The notes under the pieces: model-generated
The model's input: the letters and a program-made list of their open reading frames with translations, nothing else
Database searches by the model: none
What the model was told of the DNA's origin: nothing
Made by a program: the position numbers and the translations under genes
Shown here: one piece after another, positions 6,967 to 13,905 of the stretch
Layout of the letters: the number at the start of each line of letters is the position of its first letter
Position numbering within the stretch: the first letter of the stretch is position 1
Source of the DNA: DATAQC01 sp051005135
Lineage (GTDB): Bacteria > Actinomycetota > Acidimicrobiia > Acidimicrobiales > AC-14
Direction of reading: 5' to 3'
Assembly: GCA_051005135.1 (NCBI GenBank)
Contig: JBPCJQ010000085.1
Span: forward strand, 1-21,612
Length of the DNA: 21,612 nucleotides

Positions 6967-7923
6967 GTGGCCCGCCTGGAAGTCAAGAGGCAGATGGGCC
7001 GGGGCGACATCGCCGCCGTCTCCGAGCTCCTCGAGGTGGCTACCAAGGTCGACGGCCACGCCCCCCTGGGAGAGCACCAGTGGCTCGACATGGTCCACGG
7101 CGGCCGCCGCGGCTTCGCCGGGCTGGTGGCCTGGGAGCCGGGACACGACCACCCCGTGGGCTACGCCCAGCTCACCCGAGAGGGCAACGGGGCGCAATGG
7201 GCCCTGGAGTTCGTCGTCGATCCGCACCACCGCGGCTCCGACGACGAGATCGGAGCGACCCTGGTGGAGGCGGCCCTGGCGGTGATGCGGGCCGAGGGCG
7301 GAGGCCATGTCCACTTGTGGGTGCCCAAGCCCCGGCCCGAGCACGACCGCATCGCCGCCGCCACCGGCCTGGCCCGGGGCCGGGAGCTACGCCAGCTGCG
7401 GCGCCCGCTTCCCGTTGGCGGCGAACGCCCTGGGTGGGCCGTACGCCCCTTCCGGCCCGGCCACGACGAGAAAGCCTGGCTCGAGGTCAACAACCGGGCC
7501 TTCCGCTGGCACCCCGAACAAGGCGGCTGGGACCTGGCCACTGTCGCCGACCGGGAGGCCCAGCCCTGGTTCGATCCCGCCGGCTTCCTCCTGCACGAGC
7601 GCGACGGCCGCCTGGCCGGCTTTTGCTGGACCAAGGTGCACGCCGGCCACGATCCGCCCCTGGGCGAGATCTACGTGATAGCCGTCGACCCCGACTTCCA
7701 GGGCCTGGGACTGGGCCGGTCGCTCGCCCTGGCCGGCCTCGACTGCCTGGCCTCCCGAGGCCTCACCACCGCGATGCTCTACGTCGACGGAGACAACGTG
7801 GCGGCCCTACGCCTCTACCAGAGCCTCGGCTTCAGCGTCGACCACGTCGACCGTGCCTACACGGCCGACGTGGAGGCCGATGCTCATCCCACCCCTATGC
7901 CAACTACCGAGCCGATGGCATAG
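6967..7923 (+). CDS. mshD: Mycothiol synthase MshD (two GNAT domains)
   Basis: 318 residues from the GTG at 6967 (6964 is also possible). MshD acetylates Cys-GlcN-Ins with acetyl-CoA to finish mycothiol, the main low-molecular-weight thiol of actinobacteria. Two tandem GNAT domains are visible: an N-terminal one to about residue 140 (LEFVVDPHHRGSDDEIGATL is its degenerate CoA loop) and a C-terminal one with EIYVIAVDPDFQGLGLGRSL, whose QGLGLG is an intact acetyl-CoA loop, and YVDGDNVAALRLYQSLGF. The block AWLEVNNRAFRWHPEQGGW is characteristic of MshD. A 16-residue Pro/Thr-rich tail ends the protein. The 3' end overlaps the convergent transporter gene by 40 nt. It is diagnostic for an actinobacterial host. 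Confidence 0.93.
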   Translation: MARLEVKRQMGRGDIAAVSELLEVATKVDGHAPLGEHQWLDMVHGGRRGFAGLVAWEPGHDHPVGYAQLTREGNGAQWALEFVVDPHHRGSDDEIGATLVEAALAVMRAEGGGHVHLWVPKPRPEHDRIAAATGLARGRELRQLRRPLPVGGERPGWAVRPFRPGHDEKAWLEVNNRAFRWHPEQGGWDLATVADREAQPWFDPAGFLLHERDGRLAGFCWTKVHAGHDPPLGEIYVIAVDPDFQGLGLGRSLALAGLDCLASRGLTTAMLYVDGDNVAALRLYQSLGFSVDHVDRAYTADVEADAHPTPMPTTEPMA

Positions 7924-8651
7924 GTGACGGCGGCCGGGATGGCCGACCACACCAGCTGGCGGAGTGCCGACCGCGACGCGGAGCGGCCGGTGAAACGGGC
8001 CAGAGCGGCGCCAACCACCAGGGCGGCCACGATGCCGATCACCACCGAGACGACGATGGCGGCCGTGCCCGCTCCGAAGAACCAGGGCAACAACGGGAGC
8101 ACGGCTCCGCCGGCGAAGGCCAGGAACGACGAGACCGCCGCCGCCACCGGTGAGCCCATGGAGGTGGGGTCGATGCCCAGCTCCTCGCGGGCGTGGGTCT
8201 CGAGGGCCACCTCGGGGTCGCGCATCAGCACCCTGGCCAGGTCCTCGGCTACCGCTTCGTCGATGCCGCGGGACCGGTAGAGCTGGACCAGCTCGGCGTG
8301 CTCGTACTCGGGATGGCGCTTGAGCTCCAGACGCTCCATCTCCAGCTCCCGCTCCATGAGCTCGTTCTGGGCGGTCATGGAGATGTACTCGCCGGCCGCC
8401 ATGGAAACGGAGCCTCCGATCAGGCCGGCCAGGCCGGCCAAACGGACCACACCGGCCGCCGGATGGGCACCCGCCACGCCCAGGATGAGGGCGACATTGG
8501 ACACCAGCCCGTCGCTCATGCCGAAGACGGCGGCCCGAGCCGCACCCCCCTGCACGTTGCGGTGATGCGGCTCCGGCGGTGGCGGCAGCACCACCTCCGC
8601 GGGGGACGAGGTGCCGGCGGGGCGCGGGGGATCGTCGGACTGTTGGGCCAT
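7884..8651 (-). CDS. VIT1/CCC1-type Fe/Mn transporter family membrane protein
   Basis: 255 residues. An N-terminal Pro-rich cytosolic stretch (about 1-38) precedes the family signature RAAVFGMSDGLVSNVALILG in the first membrane helix and the second helix SMAAGEYISMTAQNEL, where Met and Glu line the transport path. A cytosolic Glu-rich segment follows (about 95-150, NELMERELEMERLELKRHPE onward), matching the metal-binding domain of plant VIT1 homologues. Three further membrane helices end the protein, giving five in all. Yeast CCC1 and plant VIT1 load iron or manganese into vacuoles; in bacteria export or detoxification is inferred. A GGGAG site 4 nt before the ATG makes this one of the few genes here with a visible ribosome binding site. 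It is convergent with mshD. Confidence 0.9.
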   Translation of the reverse strand: MAQQSDDPPRPAGTSSPAEVVLPPPPEPHHRNVQGGAARAAVFGMSDGLVSNVALILGVAGAHPAAGVVRLAGLAGLIGGSVSMAAGEYISMTAQNELMERELEMERLELKRHPEYEHAELVQLYRSRGIDEAVAEDLARVLMRDPEVALETHAREELGIDPTSMGSPVAAAVSSFLAFAGGAVLPLLPWFFGAGTAAIVVSVVIGIVAALVVGAALARFTGRSASRSALRQLVWSAIPAAVTYAIGSVVGIGVG

Positions 8652-8710
8652 GATGCTCCCGCAAACCTAGTAAGTGTCAGCCCTGTTCCCCTGACCGTTA
8701 GCGGGTGGTC

Positions 8711-8716
8711 CATCAT
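8711..8716 (+). promoter_or_regulatory. Possible -10 element of rlmN
   Basis: CATCAT lies 6 nt before the GTG at 8723. It keeps the A2 and T6 of the TANNNT pattern, with C at position 1. This argues for the 8723 start over the GTG at 8705, which lies upstream of it. Confidence 0.35.
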
Positions 8717-8722
8717 CGGGTA

Positions 8723-9757
8723 GTGCCAGTAGCCCTCGATCTGACGCCTGCCGAGCTGGCCAGCCTCCTGCCCGGTGAACCGCCGTTCCGGATGACCCAG
8801 GTCTGGCGCGGCCTTCATCTGGGCCGGGCGCCGATGGAGATGACCGATCTGCCCGTGGGCCTGCGCCGCCGGCTGGCCACCGCGCTGCCGCCTGGTCTGG
8901 CCCTCGGGGCCACGTCGGTCAACGACGCGGGTGACACCACCAAGTGGCTGTGGGCCCTGCCCGACGGCCCCGCGGTTGAGACAGTGCTGATGCACTACCC
9001 CGATCGGGCGACCGTGTGCGTGTCCACCCAAGCTGGCTGCGCCATGGCGTGCGGCTTCTGCGCCACCGGCCAGGCCGGGTTCCGGCGCCACCTGAGCGCC
9101 GGGGAGATCGTCGAGCAGGTGGTGAGGGCCCGCCGGGCCGCCCTGCCCCGGCGGTTGTCCAACGTGGTGTTCATGGGCATGGGCGAGCCCCTGGCCAACT
9201 ACAGGCCCACCTGGGCCGCGGTCGAGCGCCTGCACGGCGACCTGGCCATCTCCGCCCGCCACATCACGGTGTCCACCGTCGGCCTGGTGCCAGGTATCCG
9301 CCGGCTCGCGACCGAGAGGCTGCCGGTGAACTTGGCGGTGTCACTGCACGCCGCCAACGACGCCCTACGTGACGAGCTGGTGCCCGTCAACCGGCGCTGG
9401 CCCCTGGGCCTGCTGATGGAGGCCTGCCAGGCCTGGACCGAGGCCAAGGGCCGGCGGCTGTCCTTCGAGTGGGCGCTGATCGACGGCATCAACGACAGGT
9501 CGGCCGACGCCATCGAGCTGGCCGACCTGGCCCGACCTCTCGCCGCCCACGTCAACCTCATCCCCCTCAACCCCACCCCCGGGTATCCGACTCGGGGAAC
9601 GCCGGCCAAGAGCGTCCGTGCGTTCCGCGACCGGCTGGCGGCCCTGGGGGTGAACGCCACCATCAGGCGCAACCGGGGCACCGACATCGACGCAGCCTGC
9701 GGCCAGTTGGCGGCGATCGGCGCACCCGCTCGCGCCAAGACCCCCGCTGGGGGGTAA
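8723..9757 (+). CDS. rlmN: 23S rRNA (adenine2503-C2)-methyltransferase RlmN
   Basis: 344 residues from GTG 8723; GTG 8705 would add six. RlmN is a radical SAM enzyme that methylates C2 of A2503 in 23S rRNA and A37 in some tRNAs, tuning translation fidelity. Seen: an N-terminal domain with FRMTQVWRGLHLG, then VETVLMHYPDRATVCVSTQ leading into the radical SAM cluster C106-X3-C110-X2-C113 (AGCAMACGFCATGQAG). Also present are VVFMGMGEPLANY, the SAM-binding LAVSLHAANDALRDELVPVN, FEWALIDGINDR, NLIPLNPTPG, and the methyl-carrying second cysteine C326 in IDAACGQLA. Length and motif order fit RlmN rather than Cfr. The start is divergent from the transporter gene, with 71 bp between start codons. Confidence 0.96.
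   Translation: MPVALDLTPAELASLLPGEPPFRMTQVWRGLHLGRAPMEMTDLPVGLRRRLATALPPGLALGATSVNDAGDTTKWLWALPDGPAVETVLMHYPDRATVCVSTQAGCAMACGFCATGQAGFRRHLSAGEIVEQVVRARRAALPRRLSNVVFMGMGEPLANYRPTWAAVERLHGDLAISARHITVSTVGLVPGIRRLATERLPVNLAVSLHAANDALRDELVPVNRRWPLGLLMEACQAWTEAKGRRLSFEWALIDGINDRSADAIELADLARPLAAHVNLIPLNPTPGYPTRGTPAKSVRAFRDRLAALGVNATIRRNRGTDIDAACGQLAAIGAPARAKTPAGG
9740..9755 (+). terminator. Small hairpin at the rlmN stop codon
   Basis: ACCCCC (9740-9745), loop GCTG, GGGGGT (9750-9755), a 6-bp stem whose last base is the first base of the TAA stop. No U-tract follows. A weak terminator is possible; it may only reflect local base composition. Confidence 0.3.
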
Positions 9758-9782
9758 TGGCGCGAGTCAGCGCACCAGCACG

Positions 9783-9799
9783 GTGGCAGGGCCTGCCAC
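9783..9799. repeat. Perfect 17-bp palindrome before the four-helix membrane protein gene
   Basis: GTGGCAGG-G-CCTGCCAC is symmetric around 9791, ends 10 bp before the ATG at 9810 and overlaps the candidate -10 (CACACT, 9797-9802). It could be a repressor operator, or an RNA hairpin ending the rlmN transcript (7-bp stem, 3-nt loop). Confidence 0.45.
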
Positions 9800-9809
9800 A
9801 CTGTGGGCC

Positions 9810-10169
9810 ATGTCAGACCGGCGCTTCCTGAACCCGGCGCAGCCCCAGACCCTGCAGATCGCCGTGTTCCTGCTCTACCTCAATGCCTTCTTCGAGCTCC
9901 TGGCCTCGGTGCTGGGTGGCGGCTTCGGCCCCCTCGGGCTGGTGTTCGTCGTCGGCCAGGCCGGTGCAGGCTACGGCATCGCCAACGAGCACAAGTGGGG
10001 GTACATCCTCGCCATCGCCATGGCCGTACTTCCGTTCGTTGCCCGCTTCTACTACCTCGGTAACCCGCTGGCCGGCACCGAGCTCCTCACCCTGTTGTTC
10101 GAGGTGGCCCTGGTGGCCCTGCTCATCCATCCCCAGAGCCGCGACTACCAGCGCATCTGGTTCAAGTAG
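9810..10169 (+). CDS. Small integral membrane protein, 119 residues, unknown function
   Basis: I do not recognise the family. Four probable membrane helices are visible from the ATG at 9810: about residues 14-36 (QIAVFLLYLNAFFELLASVL), 41-58 (GLVFVVGQAGAGYGIA), 62-82 (WGYILAIAMAVLPFVARFYY) and 92-108 (ELLTLLFEVALVALLIHP). The short C-terminus SRDYQRIWFK is charged. The upstream ATG-like start at 9783 lies within a palindrome and is less likely. CACACT lies 7 nt before the ATG, a CANNNT form of the leaderless -10. The zinc-ribbon gene follows after 16 nt, suggesting a two-gene unit. Confidence 0.75.
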   Translation: MSDRRFLNPAQPQTLQIAVFLLYLNAFFELLASVLGGGFGPLGLVFVVGQAGAGYGIANEHKWGYILAIAMAVLPFVARFYYLGNPLAGTELLTLLFEVALVALLIHPQSRDYQRIWFK

Positions 10170-10185
10170 CCCGCGGGGCGGGGCG

Positions 10186-10368
10186 ATGGCAGCTTCCCTG
10201 GTGGGCGACGCCGCCGAGGTGCTCCTCCTGGTGGCGGTGGGCGGCATGTTGTGGTCGGCGGTGGCACGGGTGCGCCGCGGCCAGGTCACAACGACCTGCT
10301 GTCGGGCCTGTGGCCGGTCGATCTCCCGGGCCTATCCCCGCTGCCCGGCCTGCGACACGCCGCGCTGA
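10186..10368 (+). CDS. Small membrane-anchored zinc-ribbon protein, 60 residues
   Basis: From the ATG at 10186 the protein has one probable membrane helix (about residues 9-28, AAEVLLLVAVGGMLWSAVAR), a basic RVRRG stop-transfer segment, and a C-terminal zinc ribbon with two CxxC knuckles in TTTCCRACGRSISRAYPRCP followed by AC (CRAC and CPAC). It ends at TGA 10368, 25 nt before the DUF255 gene. No catalytic domain is present. Such proteins are often adaptors or sensors, but nothing here identifies a partner beyond the four-helix membrane protein immediately upstream. Because it is short, some gene callers may miss it; the two spaced CxxC pairs argue that it is real. Confidence 0.7.
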   Translation: MAASLVGDAAEVLLLVAVGGMLWSAVARVRRGQVTTTCCRACGRSISRAYPRCPACDTPR

Positions 10369-10381
10369 CTGCCCGGGCACC

Positions 10382-10387
10382 TACGCT
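10382..10387 (+). promoter_or_regulatory. -10 element of the DUF255 gene (leaderless type)
   Basis: TACGCT, 6 nt, then the ATG at 10394, with no ribosome binding site. It is one of the clean TANNNT-N6-ATG cases. Confidence 0.5.
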
Positions 10388-10393
10388 CCGGGC

Positions 10394-12364
10394 ATGAACC
10401 GTCTGGCCGGCGAGACCAGCCCCTATCTCCGACAGCACCAGGACAACCCTGTCGACTGGTACCCCTGGAGCGAGGAAGCCTTCGCCCGGGCCCGCGCCGA
10501 GGACCGCCCCATCCTGCTCTCGATCGGTTACGCCGCCTGCCACTGGTGCCATGTCATGGCCCACGAGTCCTTCGAGGACCCCGCCGCGGCGGCGGTGGTC
10601 AACGAGGCGTTCGTGCCGGTGAAGGTCGACCGCGAGGAGCGGCCCGACGTCGACGCCGTCTACATGGAGGCGGTGCAGGCCATGACCGGCCACGGGGGCT
10701 GGCCCATGACCATGTTCCTCACCCCGGAGGCAGAGCCATTCTACGGGGGCACCTACTTCCCCCCCGAGCCTCGATCGGGCATGCCCGCCTTCGTGCAGGT
10801 GTGCCGGGCAGTGGCCGAGGCGTGGCAGCACCGGCGCGACGACGTCACCAAGCAGGCCTCACAGCTGCGCGGTGCCCTCGGGCGCATGGCCGAGCTGAGG
10901 CCCGGCGGCGGCGACCGGCCCGGGCTGGAGGCGGCCCGGCGCGCCAAGGAGTCCCTGGCGGACTCGTTCGACGCCCAGTGGGGAGGCTTCGGACGGTCTC
11001 CCAAGTTCCCCCAGGCCGACACCCTGGAGCTCCTGCTGCGCCTGCACGCGCGAGAAGGCTGTGTCGATGCACTGGACATGGCCACGACCACTCTCGACGC
11101 CATGGCCGCGGGCGGCATATACGACCACCTGGGCGGAGGGTTCCATCGATATTCAGTAGATCGGCAGTGGCTGGCGCCCCATTTCGAGAAGATGCTCTAC
11201 GACCAGGCCCTGTTGATACGCGCCTACCTCCACGCTTGGCAGCTCACCGCCGAGACCCGCCATCTCCAGGTGCTCACCGAGACCGTCGACTACGTGCGGC
11301 GCGACCTACGCCACCCCGATGGCGGCTTCTTCTCCTCCGAGGACGCCGACTCCGAAGGGGTGGAGGGCAAGTTCTACGTGTGGTCGAAGGCCGAGATCGA
11401 CGCGTTAGCCGGCGACAACGCCCCCGAGGCGGCGGCGTGGTGGGGTGTCACCGAAGCGGGCAACTTCGAAGGGACCAACATCCTCCACCGACCGGCACGG
11501 GGGGATCTGGCCCGTCCCCAAAGCGTCGAGCGGGCCCGCCTGGCCCTGCTGGCAGCACGCGACAAGAGGGTGCGACCCGGCCTCGACGACAAGGTGCTGA
11601 CGGAGTGGAACGGCCTGTTCATCTCGGCTCTGGCCCAGGCGGCTGCCGCCACCGGGCGGGCCGACTGGCTGGCCGACGCCCGGGCCGGCGGGGACTTCCT
11701 TCTCGGCGCCCTGCGGGCCCCCGGCGGTCGCTGGTTGCGGTCGTGGCAAGGCGGTCGCGCCTCCCATCTCGCCTATGCCGCCGACTACGCGGCGATGGTC
11801 GACGCCTTCACTCGCCTGGCCGAGGTCACCGGCGAAGCCCGCTGGGCGGCCGAGGCCCGCACCGCCGCCGACGCCATGCTGGAGCTCTTCTGGGACGACG
11901 CCAACGGCGGCCTGTTCACCACCGGGGCCGACGCCGAGCGCCTCATCGCCCGCACCAAGGACGTTGTCGACAACGCCGTGCCATCGGCCAACGGCGCCGC
12001 CGCGGTGGCCCTCCGCCGTCTCGGCGCCCTCGTAGGCGACGAGCGCTATCGACAACGAGCGGAGATGATCGTCGCCCTCGTGGCCGAGCCCGTCCGACAA
12101 CATCCGGCCGCCTTCTGCCACCTGCTGGGGGCCGTCGAGCTGGGTGCCGAGCCCATGGTGGAGGTGGCGGTCACCGGCGACCGGCCCGACCTGGTGGAGG
12201 TGGTGCACCACCGGTGGCTGCCGGCGGCGGTGCTGGCCTGGGGCGAGCCTTATCCCTCACCCCTGTTCGACAACCGCCAGGAGGGGCTGGCCTATGTGTG
12301 TCGCGACTACGCCTGCCAGGCGCCGACGAGCGATCCCGAGGAGCTCGCCGCTCAGCTCCGCTGA
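10394..12364 (+). CDS. Thioredoxin-fold DUF255 protein (YyaL / SPATA20 family)
   Basis: 656 residues, the usual size for the family. The N-terminus MNRLAGETSPYLRQHQDNPV and VDWYPWSEEAFARAR is the family signature. It is followed by a thioredoxin-like domain with the redox-type motif CHWC at 49-52 (GYAACHWCHVM), a likely cis-proline region GGWPMTMFLTPE, and YFPPE. The rest, about 180-640, is an (alpha/alpha)6-barrel of the six-hairpin glycosidase/N-acylglucosamine epimerase type, with GGIYDHLGGGFHRYSVD, HFEKMLYDQALL, FFSSEDADSEG and DDKVLTEWNGLFI. The biochemical role is not firmly known; a redox or sugar-related function is inferred from the folds. It ends 7 nt before the convergent nitroreductase stop, leaving no room for a separate terminator. 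Confidence 0.92.
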   Translation: MNRLAGETSPYLRQHQDNPVDWYPWSEEAFARARAEDRPILLSIGYAACHWCHVMAHESFEDPAAAAVVNEAFVPVKVDREERPDVDAVYMEAVQAMTGHGGWPMTMFLTPEAEPFYGGTYFPPEPRSGMPAFVQVCRAVAEAWQHRRDDVTKQASQLRGALGRMAELRPGGGDRPGLEAARRAKESLADSFDAQWGGFGRSPKFPQADTLELLLRLHAREGCVDALDMATTTLDAMAAGGIYDHLGGGFHRYSVDRQWLAPHFEKMLYDQALLIRAYLHAWQLTAETRHLQVLTETVDYVRRDLRHPDGGFFSSEDADSEGVEGKFYVWSKAEIDALAGDNAPEAAAWWGVTEAGNFEGTNILHRPARGDLARPQSVERARLALLAARDKRVRPGLDDKVLTEWNGLFISALAQAAAATGRADWLADARAGGDFLLGALRAPGGRWLRSWQGGRASHLAYAADYAAMVDAFTRLAEVTGEARWAAEARTAADAMLELFWDDANGGLFTTGADAERLIARTKDVVDNAVPSANGAAAVALRRLGALVGDERYRQRAEMIVALVAEPVRQHPAAFCHLLGAVELGAEPMVEVAVTGDRPDLVEVVHHRWLPAAVLAWGEPYPSPLFDNRQEGLAYVCRDYACQAPTSDPEELAAQLR

Positions 12365-12371
12365 GGAAGGC

Positions 12372-12965
12372 CTACCACCGGCCTCGGTGCACGACCTGTT
12401 GGGCGGGGCGGCGGCCACGGGTCAACGACGCCGAGGGGCGTTCGGCGAGGGCGTGGCCGACCGCCACCACGCCGACAGGCGTGTACTCGCCGGGGATGCC
12501 GAAGGCGGCCCGCAGCCCAGCGGTGTCGGAGACGCCGAAGAACAGGGCGCCCAGCCCCTCGTCGACCGCGGTCAACAGCACCAGTAGGGCGGCGAAGGCC
12601 GCGTCGACGTGCCAGTACGGCACCGGCCAAGGGCCCTCAGCCAGGCCCGACCATGCCTTGTCGGGTTCGGCATAGCGATCTCGGTACACCCGCTCCGACG
12701 ACAGGACCACGATCAGCAGCGGGGCCTGCAGCACACCGGGGCGACAGGAGCGGGCCTCGCTGCCTGGTGGCGCCGGGCACGCCGCCCAGAACCGCCCGGT
12801 CTGCTCGGACCCCTCCAGCACCAGCAGGTCGACGCCCTGGGCGAAGCCGGCCGACGGGGCACGAAGGGCGGCCCCGACCAATCGGTCGACCATGTCAGCC
12901 ACCAACGGGCGATCCTCGAAGTTGCGCACCATCCGCCTGCGGGCCAGTACCCGATCGAGCTCCAT
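12372..12965 (-). CDS. Nitroreductase-family protein (FMN-dependent)
   Basis: 197 residues from the ATG at 12965. The N-terminus MELDRVLARRRMVRNFEDRP has the Arg-rich FMN-phosphate motif of nitroreductases, followed by LVGAALRAPSAGFAQGVDLL, the usual second flavin contact. The middle segment VLQAPLLIVVLSSERVYRDR and the later DAAFAALLVLLTAVDEGLGALFFGV (helix plus glycine turn) and GVVAVGHALAERP complete the fold in order. The family uses NAD(P)H to reduce nitro compounds, quinones, flavins or F420-like substrates; the substrate here cannot be told. A CACCAT hexamer sits 6 nt before the ATG. It is divergent from the 216-residue gene and convergent with the DUF255 gene. The longer frame to 13286 is rejected because it is antisense to the neighbour. 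Confidence 0.88.
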   Translation of the reverse strand: MELDRVLARRRMVRNFEDRPLVADMVDRLVGAALRAPSAGFAQGVDLLVLEGSEQTGRFWAACPAPPGSEARSCRPGVLQAPLLIVVLSSERVYRDRYAEPDKAWSGLAEGPWPVPYWHVDAAFAALLVLLTAVDEGLGALFFGVSDTAGLRAAFGIPGEYTPVGVVAVGHALAERPSASLTRGRRPAQQVVHRGRW

Positions 12966-12971
12966 CCCGCC

Positions 12972-12977
12972 ATGGTG
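12972..12977 (-). promoter_or_regulatory. Possible -10 element of the nitroreductase-like gene
   Basis: CACCAT on the minus strand, then 6 nt, then the ATG at 12965. The same hexamer at the same spacing precedes the divergent gene at 13035. It matches A2 and T6 of TANNNT but not T1. Confidence 0.35.
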
Positions 12978-13022
12978 GTCTCCGCGGGCCCGACCATCCA
13001 CCACCGGGAGCTGCAGAAGCGG

Positions 13023-13028
13023 CACCAT
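13023..13028 (+). promoter_or_regulatory. Possible -10 element of the 216-residue gene
   Basis: CACCAT, 6 nt, then the ATG at 13035. It is identical in sequence and spacing to the element before the divergent nitroreductase-like gene. Confidence 0.35.
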
Positions 13029-13034
13029 TGCTTC

Positions 13035-13685
13035 ATGACGGCTGTCCTGCCGTGTCGTGTGGCCGTGGCTGGGGCGGAGCTTCGGATGCTGGTGCTGGCT
13101 GCCGACGGCGGAGGGTGCGTCGGGGTCGACCTCGAGTCGGGGGCGTTCGTGCGGGCCACCTATCACGGCGACGACGGCCCACTGTCGGCCTTTGACGTCG
13201 TAAGCGGCCAGATTGCGACGTCTGCCGCCCCGCCCGACGTATCGCGGCCCGAGACGGTGGTGCTGGAGCGACCCCCCCGCTGCCAAGGCCGGCTCACCCC
13301 CCGGAGAGCCGAGCGGTGGCTGCTACCGCTCCAGCACCCCCGCGGTCGCCACCTGCTCGACCTGGCCGGCCCCGCCGCTCCGTACTGGACGCTGGCCGGC
13401 GACCGTCCATCGGTGACCCTGGTCGAGATGGTGGCCGGCCCTCAGGTGCGGCGGGAGCCGCTCGGCTTCGATTGCCGCTTCGGGTGGAGAGGCACCAACT
13501 TGGCGCTGCCCCTGGCCGACCGCCGCCTCGGGGCCCGCCTCCGCGAGGTGGGCTGGCCCCGCTACTCGAGCCGCGACCTCGAGCAGCTGCTCGGCCACCG
13601 GGTACGGCGCCTCCTGGTGGTGCTCAGCCCGCCCCACAACGGCTACTGCTACAAGGTGGTCGCCGCCTTGCTGCCTGGTGGCTGA
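13035..13685 (+). CDS. Hypothetical protein, 216 residues, unrecognised family
   Basis: I do not recognise a family. From the ATG at 13035 it shows a beta-rich N-terminal half (CRVAVAGAELRMLVLAADGG, CVGVDLESGAFVRATYH), a basic central part with Arg and Pro (LERPPRCQGRLTPRRAERWL), another beta-rich segment with YWTLAGDRPSVTLVEM, and a C-terminal segment CRFGWRGTNLALPLADRR, DLEQLLGHRVRRLLVVLSPP, ending NGYCYKVVAALLPGG. No membrane helix or signal peptide is evident. Codon third positions are strongly GC-biased and the frame runs cleanly into the start region of a PIN-toxin remnant. The open frame extends upstream to 12609, but that part is antisense to the nitroreductase. Confidence is in the coding call only. 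Confidence 0.75.
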   Translation: MTAVLPCRVAVAGAELRMLVLAADGGGCVGVDLESGAFVRATYHGDDGPLSAFDVVSGQIATSAAPPDVSRPETVVLERPPRCQGRLTPRRAERWLLPLQHPRGRHLLDLAGPAAPYWTLAGDRPSVTLVEMVAGPQVRREPLGFDCRFGWRGTNLALPLADRRLGARLREVGWPRYSSRDLEQLLGHRVRRLLVVLSPPHNGYCYKVVAALLPGG

Positions 13686-13872
13686 TCTCAGTCGCCTGGG
13701 CAGGACTGCAACCGGTACCCGGCTGTGCCGTTCGTCCGACGCCCGGGGCAACCTGCTGCCCGACGCCTACCTGGCGGCGGTGGCCATGGAGCGGGGCGCA
13801 GCCTGGTACTCGGCCGACCGCAACTTCTCGCGCTTTGCGGGCCTCCGGTGGCATCACCCCCTGGAGGCTAGA
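13678..13872 (+). pseudogene. C-terminal remnant of a VapC-type PIN-domain toxin
   Basis: In the frame starting at GTG 13678 the stretch from about 13740 reads ARGNLLPDAYLAAVAMERGA, then AWYSADRNFSRFAGLRWHHP. This is the conserved end of VapC toxins, with the third metal-binding Asp in LPDAYLAA and the fourth in SADRNF. The first half of a PIN domain, with the first two acidic residues, is absent. The preceding DNA is the 3' end of the 216-residue gene, in another frame. No antitoxin is nearby. The frame does not stop at the expected end and runs on to 13983, antisense to the next gene. A broken toxin-antitoxin locus is the simplest reading; it is not expected to be active. Confidence 0.7.
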
Positions 13873-13890
13873 GCGCCGCCCGCCGGGCTC

Positions 13891-13905
13891 GCCGCCGTGG
13901 GCGGC
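13891..13905 (-). terminator. Hairpin directly after the 222-residue gene
   Basis: GCCGCC-GTG-GGCGGC, a perfect 6-bp stem with a 3-nt loop, touches the stop codon of the minus-strand gene ending at 13906. No U-tract follows. It may terminate the dnaE-side transcript. Confidence 0.35.

Noticed and set aside
5818..7344. 508-codon minus-strand frame across nth and the start of mshD
   Set aside because: It is antisense to mshD and out of frame with nth, with low-complexity Gly/Arg/His composition.
12368..12384. AGGCC...GGCCT hairpin between the DUF255 gene and the nitroreductase
   Set aside because: A 5-bp stem with a 7-nt loop, mostly inside the nitroreductase coding end; too weak to call.
10546..12675. 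709-codon open frame overlapping the DUF255 gene
   Set aside because: It is an Arg/Gly/Pro-rich frame-shifted shadow typical of high-GC DNA; the DUF255 motifs are all in the other frame.
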